A DNA stretch of 64,000 nucleotides from Scytalidium lignicola. Its lineage: Eukaryota > Ascomycota > Leotiomycetes. This document shows, piece by piece, positions 23,825 through 34,702 of this stretch. Where the stretch lies: positions 1 through 64,000 of the forward strand of contig NCSJ02000124.1 of the NCBI GenBank assembly GCA_002812745.2, given 5' to 3'. Under the pieces are notes generated by a model. It searched no databases and was not told the origin of the DNA. It worked only from the letters and a program-made list of their open reading frames with translations. Each line of letters starts with the position of its first letter. Positions within the stretch are counted from its first letter, which is position 1. A program made the position numbers and the translations under genes.

Positions 23825-25759
23825 CTATTTTAATTTTGTGGTCCAACGGACGAACTCTGGGTTCGACTTAGGCTGAAGTTGGCTCTTAGGTTTATCTAGC
23901 GCCTTTACTAAGACACTTTCAATGGTTCCAAGACGGTGGACCATTGGAGGCTGTCCAGTTTTGCGACTGCCGAACGGGTTATTTGAGACATCATGATTGT
24001 GAGCATCTTTCACTGCGATTTTAACAAAATTAGGTAGCTTTTCAGCGACAGCATCATCGTCTGGGCTGGCTAGATATTTGTGGCGAATATCATCTGCAGG
24101 ATGCATTGAAGTGAGGCGAACAACGAATATCGTTTTAAGATGGTCGATGAAAATAACCCATGGTATTGGCAGATTGTTGACAAGTAATAGACCAAGTGGG
24201 TAAGCAGTTACCGACATAGAGCTGTTGTCGGCACGGAAAAGATCGAGGGTATAGAGAATCTTCTTAATGTCTTGGGGTTGCTTAGAAGAATTGTTTAAAG
24301 ACATTCGCTCGAAAGATTTTATATAAATCGCATAGTGATGATTATTATTCATGTCTCCAAGCTGGAACAGGTTGTCATCTGGCATATGACGCATTTTGAA
24401 CTCGAGTAGTGCATCAGACATGGCGTACAAGTTATTTTCCCTGCACTTCGCGAAGTCGAGTTTCTGAAGTTCCGAAATGATATATTTCGCTGAAGGGTCT
24501 CTAGGGCGGGTCCAAATCGGCGAGGTAGTCCATCGGATGAGATATGCGTGGATATCGATGGTGATGGACTGATTTGGATTTTTGAGCGCCGTTTTCAAGT
24601 TAGAGACACCACCGATGCGATAGACACGTTTCATATCATTAGCAGTCCATGTCAGACCGTTGGACGGACAGTCTTCCTTCCAACTGAAAGGCGCCTCAGA
24701 GAGATCATTGGGGCCACAACGATAATTCTCTATGATTATCTTCGAAGCTTGTTCGGTAGGGTCAAACTGACTAGGCCGCAAGATCGAGAGAACCTTCCTT
24801 TCATCCACACAAATGATCCACGGCACCACCCTTGCGTTAATTAATAAGATGCCGAGAGGTAGGATGCTGGACCTGAGTGTTTCGTAGCCCATTGCTCCGC
24901 TTGGGGCTGATATTCTGGCTGTCCAGTCTGAGAGGAAACAAGCGCTAACGACGGGAGATATGCGATCGTATTTGTCATTAAGAGCTTCTTGTGAGAGTCC
25001 AAGGACTAGAAGCTCATATTTCCGGTCACCTATACTTCCAAGGGGCAAGATTCCTTCACCATATTTTCCGAAAAGCTTCAGGTCCGCTGCTAGACTTTGC
25101 AGCTCCATGAATTGTGGGTTTTTGATGTTGCAGCTCATCAGTTTCGAAATGATATTATGAGCAACCGGGATAGGATGTAAGCCAGGATTAGAAGCTGCCA
25201 GCCCAAAAGCTTCAGCATCAGGATATGTAACAGTAACTGGTTCATTCAGACGTTTACGAAATGCAGAGCGATATGTGTCGTAGTCATAGAATGGAATAAC
25301 ATTCGAAAATTCCAAGTACGTTGGCTCGGGGTCTACACTCTCCTGGAGCTCTGCACGCATACAAGTATTAGTAATAGAAGCAGAAGAGAAGCAGAAGAGA
25401 AGACTACTTACTAGGAGTATTTGACACTCCTAAGTCTTTAGATATACGCCTGCTGTGTTCTGGTTGGTTCATGCGAACCTCTGTGCGCATAGAAGAATTA
25501 GTAATGAAAGAAAAGACTACTTACTAGCAGAAGGTGACTGGAGGTTGGTGCCTCCCATAGTGCGAGACCGTGGGCTTCCCAATCTGACTTTCTCCATATG
25601 AGATGATATATTGTCAAAACTAGGCTTCTCTGGGGTGCGAGGCGGTATGTTCTCGGTGTCGTAGCTTAGAGGCGTGAAATTGCGAGATGACGGGCTGCTG
25701 AGGTCCTGGCTCTTCTTCCGAGGTGATGAATAGCCTTGCGACATTCTGCGGTGCTCCAT
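23825..25759 (-). CDS. Unrecognised 609-aa protein with a tandemly duplicated domain
   Basis: Three exons: 25759..25525, 25480..25412 and 25350..23825; phases agree and the frame ends at TAG 23825. Residues 1-101 are basic and Ser/Pro-rich (MEHRRMSQGYSSPRKK, NIPPRTPEKPSFD), perhaps a phosphorylated, disordered tail. Two related units follow, about residues 170-378 and 391-609. Unit 1 has NIISKLMSCNI, LPLGILLINARVVPWIICVD, VYRIGGVSNLKTALKNP and RWTTS. Unit 2 has YIISELQKLDF, YPLGLLLVNNLPIPWVIFID, VHRLGTIESVLVKALDKP and RWTTK. No catalytic signature or membrane segment stands out. It is divergent from the 377-residue gene, starts 697 bp apart, and shares that intergenic region. I recognise no family and infer no function. 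Confidence 0.8.
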
Positions 25760-25984
25760 GATGACCGAACCTGCGTAGCAGCCAGATGCTGATGAAGTGG
25801 AATCAATAGAGAAAGGAGAATGGGAGAAGGTTAGATAGATGGGGAATGTAAGATAAGGTATGAAGTTGCAAGTTAGAGACTGAAGGTTGTTGTATAGAAG
25901 ATGCTTTTAAAGGTGGAAAGGATGACGAGACTCAAACTCGTAGAAGACTCTGGAAGATATTGTTTGATTCTGGAAAGTTGAGGA

Positions 25985-26260
25985 GAAGTGAAGGTGTGGG
26001 GAGATTGGACTATGCTTTTTGGTTCGGGGAGTTGAAGGGAAAATGGAGGTAGAAGAAGTTTAGAAGATGCTGCTTAAAGGTGCAAAAGTGAGAAGAAGTG
26101 AATGCCGACAGTAGAGTGAATCAAGAAGTTCCGTGTCCCTCAATAACAACAAACAGAGTATTGTCCTCATTCACTCGGCGACGGAAGGACGAGGATTGCA
26201 CGTAGAAATCACAGCTTTGTTTCTCCACCGCAAACTTTTCTTTCCTCCCATTGTGTATCT
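25985..26260. repeat. Duplicated divergent-promoter DNA, copy B
   Basis: This DNA parallels 13,780-14,060 (see there). Within it, a unit of roughly 130 bp beginning GAAGATGCTT near 25,898 is itself partly repeated from about 26,062 (GAAGATGCTG, then TTAAAGGTGCAAAAG), indicating a further local duplication. Confidence 0.6.
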
Positions 26261-26370
26261 GATTTGACTTGAGTCAAAACTTCTCTGAATCGCGTCTCCA
26301 GCTCTAGATTTTGAGAGGTATGCTAAATGATTTCGACTATTTAGTTAGTTTACTATCTAACGAAAGTTAC

Positions 26371-26449
26371 CACGTGATAGGTCATAGTTACGTCAACCGT
26401 GTTGACCTGCACGTGATCTGAACGGCTGAAGACTTAAGCTCACCACGTG
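26371..26449. promoter_or_regulatory. Three CACGTG boxes and a GTCAAC dyad upstream of the 377-aa gene
   Basis: CACGTG occurs at 26371-26376, 26410-26415 and 26444-26449, i.e. within 90 bp of the ATG at 26457, each followed by GA. Between the first two is a perfect dyad, GTCAAC-CGT-GTTGAC, at 26392-26406. CACGTG is the core bound by fungal bHLH factors. Two more CACGTG boxes lie downstream of the gene at 27804 and 27815. Binding is inferred. Confidence 0.5.
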
Positions 26450-26456
26450 ACCGAAT

Positions 26457-27673
26457 ATGCCTCTCACGCCTCAACAGAGGCAAGATTGCCTTGAGAAGGA
26501 TGCCACCTATTACAATAAGATCGCTATCATCGGTAATGAAAATATGTCCTGGCCAAACATACCCGACACGCGTGATGGCTACGCTGAACATGGAAAGCCA
26601 TATGTTAACTTTATGCAACAAATCACCAAGCTTGTCAAGGTTACGGATGATGCCTTAACCCTTCGGGTAGAGCTCACACATGGTACATTTGAGGTCCCCA
26701 GCCAGATCTTGGCTACTATGATCGTGACTGTGGAATACCACATTGGTATATCGGAGTCACGCTTCAGGCAGTTACAAGATCGCGACTCAGAGTCCGAGTT
26801 GATAAGTGCGTGGAATCGGGTAATTGTTGCTGCTCGGTCTGCGGTAAATGGACTAACCAGCCACGCCAATGCTGATGCCCTTCGGCGAGCTCACTCGGAG
26901 ATGACTAATACCCATTCGGTTGAGCTAATCGTAGTGCTTTGCATGCAGATCCTCATCTATGCCTACCCTCCCCGTGGAAACGATGAGATCCGCAAGATAG
27001 GTAAGCGTCCCCCTGTCCGTCGAGCCCATCATGGCTACAGTATTACAGTATTACAGTATTACAATAATTAACTTTTGGCGCAGAGGAAATAAGAGATTAC
27101 CTTGTCGGCGAATTGAAGGATGCGTTCTCGGTCACTAGACAGAATTTTCTTATTGGTGCTCCGACAACCATCTTCATTGCTCGCGCAACCCCGGGTGGTA
27201 GCTTCATCGTAGGCTCCACAGTCCAGAGGTATAAAGAGTCATTTGGCGACGCCGTTCACGATGCCTATACGAAAGCTCGGAAACATGGTATGATTACCCG
27301 TCTCAAAAGGCAGCGGAATAACGACACCGGTAAGTGGAATAGGCGGAACTCAAACAAACCTCGACAACTTGAAACAGTCAAATCCCAATTTCCGTTCCGA
27401 TCTGCATCCCAGGAACACCTCAGAAACGAGCTCGAAAAATTTACAAACACATTGCGCTCTGCCTACAAGGGTTTGTCCTTTACAGTAATGCCAGATCTCA
27501 TCTATCGTTCGCCATGTGCAGCCTGTCGGATGCTGTACAGATTTAACGGTAAAGATGATGATACAATGGACTTGAGAAACTTCGGGGATGGATCGTGTGC
27601 CGAGGACGATTGGAACTGCAAAGTGCACTACATCTGCGACAAAACAGGACTGATCGCACAGGGATTGGTGTGA
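26457..27673 (+). CDS. Unrecognised 377-aa protein with Cys-rich C-terminus
   Basis: Two exons, 26457..27000 and 27084..27673. The 83-bp intron begins GTAAGC, ends CGCAG, and contains a short tandem repeat of ATTACAGT. ATG 26457 is the first in frame. The N-terminal half is mostly helical by eye (FEVPSQILATMIVTVEYHIG, LISAWNRVIVAARSAVNGL, VELIVVLCMQILIYAYP). The second exon has TTIFIARATPGGSFIVG and a C-terminal Cys cluster: SPCAACRMLYRF, GSCAEDDWNCKVHYIC. The six Cys suggest metal binding or disulfides; no signal peptide is evident, which favours metal. It is divergent from the 609-residue gene. A decayed paralogue with the same intron position lies at 14.3 kb. I do not recognise the family; a deaminase-like reading of PCxxC was considered but the motif order does not fit. 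Confidence 0.75.
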
Positions 27674-30600
27674 GACAGTAGAAGCGAAGTTTAGAGGGCA
27701 AATGGGTAACGCAACATGGTTGCAGAGCAAACAAGGCAGCGGAAAACTCTACCTATTATCTCGACCTTGCCATAGTGTTGGTAGAATAGGTAGTGGTTAC
27801 GTACACGTGATATTCACGTGCCCTTGTAAGCTAGTCCCGATTGGGTAGTGGGAGCGAGCGAAGCTCCTACAGCTTCGCTATCCCACCCCTAATCGTACAA
27901 CAACCATGGAATAGCACAACAGTTTATTACGTATAATTGCGTACCGTACTACGTGCTACAGGTGAACCGACACATAGATTTGACTTTGCCGGATTTTTAC
28001 CCTCGACTTCTCGTCTGACTTAATCTCATTACAACTGCTTTTGACGACGACAGCGACCGTTTTCTCTTATGACTCCTCAATGATTTAATTTTTTTTTGTC
28101 TTTCTCATTTTTTCTCAGTGTGGCGTGGGGCGAATCATTGCATAGACCTGCCTGACATTGAGCCAGCATTGTGCCATCGGCGGAGTTTGGGGGTAGGGGT
28201 TGCATTGCGAAGGGATATGGGCATGGAGGTAGATGGGGGGCATACACAGGAGTTTCTTTTTGGGTTCTGGGAATGGCACAATGCCTTTTTCTATGGTTGA
28301 GAGACACGACACACCCAGCCTTCTTCTAGGGCTCATGAAGAAATCGACTTGGTCGTTTTCATAATTATTTTTTTCACAATAAATTCTAATCGTTAATAAG
28401 GTAGCGTTCCTCAAATGAATACTCGCTGGAATCGCTGCTTTCCATGTGTATTCAAATGGTGCTTTTTCACACACCTGCCATTCCCAAAACATCAGTAAGC
28501 ACTACGCCCTTGGTCGTAAAATACTATAGTTGAACTTGCGTACTACTTAGGTTACGCCTCAGATAAAGCGTTACAACAATAGCAGCTGCACTACCAATAG
28601 TCGGCGAGAGCAAAACTAGGAAAATCCGAGGAGTGCAGGCGCGGCACAAATGGAGTTTCTTATCAAATTTTATACTTATTTATTTCGAAATTTTCTTTCT
28701 ATTTCTCTTTCTTGTCACCAGAAAATGATCACTTAAATACTAAATAGAGGATAAATGCGTCGCTATCAATAGCTTTTAATTTTAGAAGAGTATACCAAGC
28801 CTCTTCATTATTGGATTGGGATTAGAGAAGTTGCCTTTTTATCGATATTAGGAAAAAGATGCAAGGACTCTGAGATTTACGCGTCCTAATGATATATGAT
28901 TTAATTTACTTTCCCTCAAGTGTCATTGATTCTAGTACTTCGTATATGGTTAAATAAATTCATCCNTTTTTTTAATTATCGGCCAATAACAACAAGAGCT
29001 TCGAGCATATTCACAAAGAAAGGTGAGCGAATCAATCTGCACTATCAAAGCGATTTCCCCTGGAGGCATTCCACTACCCCGACCTCTCTTCTATCTTCCA
29101 ATACTCTACTATTCAGGAACCCGGTTGAATTGATATTGGGTAGTAGCGGGTGGATGTTGGAGGGGAAGATAATTGCGATGGGAACATAGCAAACATCAAA
29201 CACATAAATGGAACGGTGTTGCAAGAAATCCCTCATATGTGAGTTGAGTAGCTATTTTGGATGACTACATATGTAATGCGGGAGCCTACAGGAGATGTCA
29301 ATTTTCAATCCCAGAAAATCACGCAACGGATTTTCTTTGTTTCACTTAATGTCTCAAGGACCAAGGTTCTGTATATTGTGCTCTTAATTTCAGGGTGTTT
29401 GTAGTATGATATTGCTCCCTTTTCGTTCTTTCCCCGGGTCATTATTCGCAACATTTTGTTTGTTTTGCACGCGAGTTCCCCTTACGGGTACGGTGTACCC
29501 AACTACACAGAACAGGGTTGCAAATGCAAGTAGGCATCTTTACTCAAGTAAGTTTGATCTTGGGATGCAGATACAATTTACCTTAGGTTATGATTTTTGT
29601 GACGTTTCTTTGCTTCTTTGCTATTCTACTCATTTTAAATCCCCTTGTTTGAAGAGTTGAAATCCAGAGGAAGGCAAGCGAGGAAAGCAGATGTTTGTAT
29701 GGTAAACTCGTATGCTACCAACCTTGCTGCCGAATCCGTCGTATACTACTAATCTTATTGCATGTTGCCGATTGATTGTATCTGCAGGTAATGACATCAT
29801 CGTAGACAATCCCTCATTGAGCCCACAGGCATATTTGCAAGTGAATGTTAATAGCAATGCGAAAACAATAGGCCTAAAATTCACATATCTCCTCAAAAAG
29901 AGCACTATTGAGGACTGAAAGTGTAAATATTGGCTCCTAGGTTTTTGACATAGTCAATTGTAACGGGCATTCTAATGGCATAAGGCCTTTGAGTGAATAT
30001 CCCCAAGGTTGATCTTCTGGCCAGTTCAAGGCCGTAGGACTTTTGCTAATTTCCCACAATTGTTGTTATTGGGTGAATAATGGAACAAGACATTGGCCGA
30101 GACGACCAACAAATCATATATAAGAACAGTAATCTCTGATAATAATTGTAGATACAACTTAGCAGCAGGAGCAGTCCTGTTTGTAACATGCATCGCCGTC
30201 TGGTACGACTTTAAGTTCTATCTCCGGATGCCAAGGACTTGCTGAAAAAAGNAAAAAAGATAGAAGTCTAAATGGATTACAATTCATTGGTAGTAATAAT
30301 TTAATTGACAACTATAATTCTATCGATAGTCATAATTTAATTGACAGCCATAATTCTCCTGGCAACACACACATAATATGGTCTCGCATATCACGAGACA
30401 AAGAGTTTGATCATGAATATAGACTTGCAATGTATCTCAGTGCTGCCTCCTTGTTCTTGTGTTGGATGCTACATAGCGCAATTGTCTTCGGACGAGATCC
30501 TATCATCCAACGAAGTAGTGGAGGTACTGGTAGCGGTGACGCTAGAGTCGATCGTCTAGGTCGTGAGAAATATATTCTGTGAAGAATTTTGATTTCAGAC

Positions 30601-32104
30601 GCCAAATTTGTCCAGTGTCTTCGTAGCATTGAGAAAAGTTTCTCTCAGAGTGGAGCTGGCGGGTTTATCTCTTCTTGAAATCTGACACGGACTTTTCAAC
30701 TACCACTTCTTCAGCACAACTATCTCTTCCCAAGTTTGCTCTTCTCTCGAGATGAATTGCCAACAAAAGCTTGGAATTGAAAAAGGACCCTGCACGCAGC
30801 ACAGAGTTTTCGATATAGGATACCTTTGCTCCGCTCGAAAAGTGACTCCCAGTTGAAAGGGAAAGAAAGTAATGATCGCTGCTATTTCGAGGAGTAGTGC
30901 AATGAGCAAGGTGAGGAAGGCTAGGAGTACAGAGCTGAATTGCCCCCATGCATTAAACGAGTCAAGAATAAAGTGTCCATTCGGTTGGCTGAGATGAGGA
31001 TGATATCTGGGAACATCTAGTCGTAATAGCAGCTGCTCCACCACTTGCCTGGTTCAAGTGGTATGCAAGTGTATCTTTAATTTGCGTGCCCGGGAATGCA
31101 AAGAGCACCATTTGCATGCACGTTGAAACCATTGGAAGCTGCTCCGATAAACTTGCGAGAGTGAAATACCAATCCACTCTCTCAGCCTTTCACTTAATGA
31201 CTGACTACTCCTCGCCTAAAACCNTTTTTTGTCATTCTTTAAATAGTTATATGATGTTCCATGCGAAGACTATCTTCTATCGTCCCTAGCTCTTAGGACA
31301 AATGCTAGTAGGATTTTTCCTGGTTGCGATCCTGTCTGTCTGCTAGCTGTATTGGTTCGACTATATCCCCTCAAGAAATCTTGCATACTAGTATGATTCT
31401 GTTCTCGGATGTGAAGATGAAGATGTTGAAATCGAACCGACAATTGGAAGGAGAGCATCATTTGAAATGGATGATAGTTTATCGAGGAAGCACAGTGAAT
31501 AATCTCCTTTTGCAAGATTCGATTTGTCCCTTGCATTTGGTTCAATATTAATTGAAGCGGTTTCATTCTGTCATGTTTATGAGCTTCCACGTCAGGTAAT
31601 ATATCCTAGGTAGGCCATCATTAGAAATGCGATTTTGTTCTTCAGATTGCAAAAAACTCACTATTTAATGATTTTAATTCTATCCTCAAGAAATCCCACC
31701 CCCTTGACTAAAAATCGTGCTTTTCAAGACGATGTGCTTCTTTATCTCAACTTAACAATATCCTTGTGTGGGCTCCTAAATTTGTTGCACGTGAATGATT
31801 TCTCTGGATGCAATGACAAAGATAATCCCCTCCGTACCAATCTGATCGTATTGGTCTCATGTCCTAATTGATTTGCTCTTGAAGGCGTAGATCAGCCACA
31901 GTTTAATGATCTAAATGCAACAAGAGCGTGATCGAAATATAGGGTAGAAGCTGAGCTGAGAGTAGATAAGGAGATGGAGTTTTAATGGGAGGTGGTTGAT
32001 GGCACTCCTTCCCATCTTCATCTCTCCACTCTCTCTGTGATGCCACTCCACGGTTGAGTAGTTTTCTCCGACAACAGTCCTCGCTATCACTCAGGGATCA
32101 TAGT
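27674..32104. other. Gene desert with decayed-looking membrane-protein fragments
   Basis: No intact gene over 4.4 kb. The + strand between about 30,150 and 31,400 holds short hydrophobic, coding-like pieces in different frames: YNLAAGAVLFVTCIAVWYDF (30,153 on), LAMYLSAASLFLCWMLHSAI (near 30,430), then LVGFFLVAILSVCLLAVLV (near 31,310). They could be one degraded multi-pass membrane protein. About 30,292-30,357 contains two imperfect 30-odd-bp direct repeats (ATAATTTAATTGACA core). Isolated Ns beside homopolymers are at 28966, 30252 and 31224. Two CACGTG boxes are at 27804 and 27815. Confidence 0.35.
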
Positions 32105-34702
32105 TCAGATAGGCTTTCTTCCACTAACGCAATATCTGTGATGGAGAAAGATATAAGGTTAGTAAAATGTTTCTGAATAAACCACGTTTTGGTGGAATAA
32201 ATGGAAGTTGAAGGGAAAATAAAATGACTTACACATGCCAATACGCGTGGATCTTAGGATCCCTCATCTCCTTCCTAACACTGACTAGAAAGACCTCCAG
32301 TTGAGCCGGTGTCCAGTTTAATCCATGAGTGAAGAGTCGGAGGGACAAGCCTTGGATACCGACGCAAATATCTTCAAAAGCCCATTGACCTAGGTTGTGT
32401 AACTAGATTAGTATGTTGATTGGAGAGGCTTTTCTTTCTTTTCCTTGATCCTTTTATATCGCACATCCGCCTAGAATCCACAAATCCACTCCACCCATGA
32501 ACACAAGCACCAAACAATAATATTGTTGAAATGAAAATAATTCACTTACCTAGAGCCTTCAACGCCTTATCCTTCGGCCAGCGATTCATCGGCCAAATGA
32601 ATTTCTCCTCCTTGACGTCGACAAATCCACGTTCCCGTAGCAGTCTTTTTCCTTGTTTTGCGCTATTAAGTGGACGTTCCAGCTTAGTTGATGCCTCAAG
32701 CATGTAATCGGACCATTTTCGCAAAGCCGAATCGGCAGGCATTGAGTTATCTATGCAGAGGACAGGGAAGACGATGTCTGCCATTTCGATGCGACCGCCC
32801 GGAGATAAGTTGCTATTGATAATAGAAATAGATTAGTTTTTTTGTAGTTTATTTGAGAAGTATGGGATCGGTAAGGAGGTATTTATAGGTGATAGAAATG
32901 GTAGGCAAATAAGTGAATTTCATCAGAAAGAAAGGAAGGAAGGAAGAAGGTAAGAAAAAGAAAAGGACTTTACTCATAGCTCTGCTTGATGAACTTTTCC
33001 CAGTCGGCGATACCTCCCGTCATCATTCTAGCATGTATGAAGTCGAATGGCGTAGACCATGTCCAGTCATCTTCGATATCGTCGACGTAAAACGTGCAGT
33101 TTGGAGGGATACTAGAAAGTATGTTATTAGCATTTGTGTTTCAGCAATAAAGCATACCGAAGGGGGAAAAGGAAGAAGGGGGAAGGGGAGTAGAAATCGA
33201 TGAAATATTTGGAAAACATACAAGTAAGGTTGGATTGGACTCAAGTCTACCCCAATAACCTAAACCAGGATGACATAAGCTTCATATCTTGAAGAGTTTT
33301 AACAGATATATAAAATTAGGAGAATATATTGTAAGGAATAATGGAAAAGGGAATGCATTATCGAAGGTCGGTGGTATTTACGCTAGCAGAATCGACCAGT
33401 GAATTGGAACGAATTATCTTCGATGAGGAGGAAGGAGTGGATGAAGTATGAGCTTAACAGAATATGCTAGTGAACCTTAAACGTCACAACATAAAATAGT
33501 GAATTGGAGTCGATTATTTCGTGGTTTGAAGCTGGACGGGATTTATGCGGAAAACAAAAGGTTGGATGGGTAAATAATAAATGTCTCAAGGATCAACGTA
33601 CATTCGCCTCCGGGTGTTCATCAGCTATAGAACATATATGTTAGCAAAAGATTTCTCGGATCTCAACAGTAATGATTCCTGATTTCAAAACCACCTACCA
33701 AAATCAATAGCCCAAATTCCCGTCCCACAGCCAACATCCAAGACGTGATTGAACTTCGTATCGGGCGGCGTGCAGGTAAACAGTCTTCCGTGGAGAGTTA
33801 ATAAGAATAAGTGGTGCTGCAGGTCTGGGAGGTAAAGAAGCCTTAGCATAAGGGATTGTAAAGGGCGGAGAGACCTCTGGATGCAATTCTGTGAATCCGT
33901 TATACGTACCTAATCTCTGGTTTTCCGGCTAGAGGACGGCGGTTAGCATAAAAAGAAAAGATTCCGATAGCGAGAAAGTTTCAAGAAAGAATTCGTTCTC
34001 TTCTGGCAGGAAACTAAACCCAAAACTGACCTCATCATTCGGTAGAACATACGCTATGAATACGTTATGTTAGTAATTGGGTTCTAAAATAGAAAAGAAA
34101 AAGGAAAAAGAAAAGGAAAAGGAGTAATATGGAATTGTAAGGGACGGTATAGAGCAGTGCAGATACAGGAGAGAAAGGATCCCAACACTGAACTAGAAAA
34201 GGAGAGAAGATAATGAACGCCTCGACACCACAACACATAGCCTCGTTGATGAGTCTGACAAAACCTGGAATATACCTACTTCCATCCTTGAATGCGTGGT
34301 ACGTCCTCCCGTTTTCGACTCGATATTTCATGATACTGGAGTCGATGGAGGCAGAGGAACTTGCTGCGTCCTATAACAGAAGCATAGATATTAGTACATC
34401 ATTCCAGCTCAAACGTCGTGCAGCGTAAGGTAGGACAGGGAGAAACGGAGATGTTTAAGGAGGCTCTCTTACACTGCCGAGGGCAGAGTCATCGTCGTTC
34501 TGCTCGAAGTCATCTTCCTGTGAGAGCCAAAAATTAGCAACTGGGCTTGGAATTGAAGTCGGTATTGGTAAATATTGCAGTAGTTATCGCTCTGTACTGG
34601 ATGACTGTTTGCTCTGGAGGAAAGATGGTGCCATACTTCTGCTGCGATGTCTGCCTCGACCTCGCCGCTGTCAGGTCCTGACTCTGATAGAGGATGAGAC
34701 AT
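32105..34702 (-). CDS. LaeA-type SAM-dependent methyltransferase, 339 aa, 12 exons
   Basis: I resolved twelve exons by phase: 34702..34637, 34517..34473, 34370..34280, 34053..34031, 33928..33910, 33824..33699, 33624..33602, 33259..33222, 33111..32974, 32812..32550, 32389..32233, 32135..32105. They total 1,020 bp and read without a stop. After a short acidic N-terminus come YRVENGRTYHAFKDG and YVLPNDE, SAM motif I HVLDVGCGTGIWAIDF, the acidic loop VIGVDLSPIQP, then FYVDDIEDDW, FIHARMMTGG, LSPGGRIEMADI and a C-terminal GLNWTPAQLEVFLV. This is the class I methyltransferase family around LaeA and related fungal TAM-domain proteins. Some members regulate secondary metabolism; the substrate here is unknown. 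Three exons are only 19-23 bp. Intron 7 is 342 bp; most others are 60-250 bp. Confidence 0.88.

Noticed and set aside
27484..27660. Cytidine-deaminase-like zinc motif (PCxxCR and CAE) in the 377-residue protein
   Set aside because: In deaminases the H/C-A-E motif precedes PCxxC; here CAE follows it, and no suitable HxE lies upstream in the right spacing.
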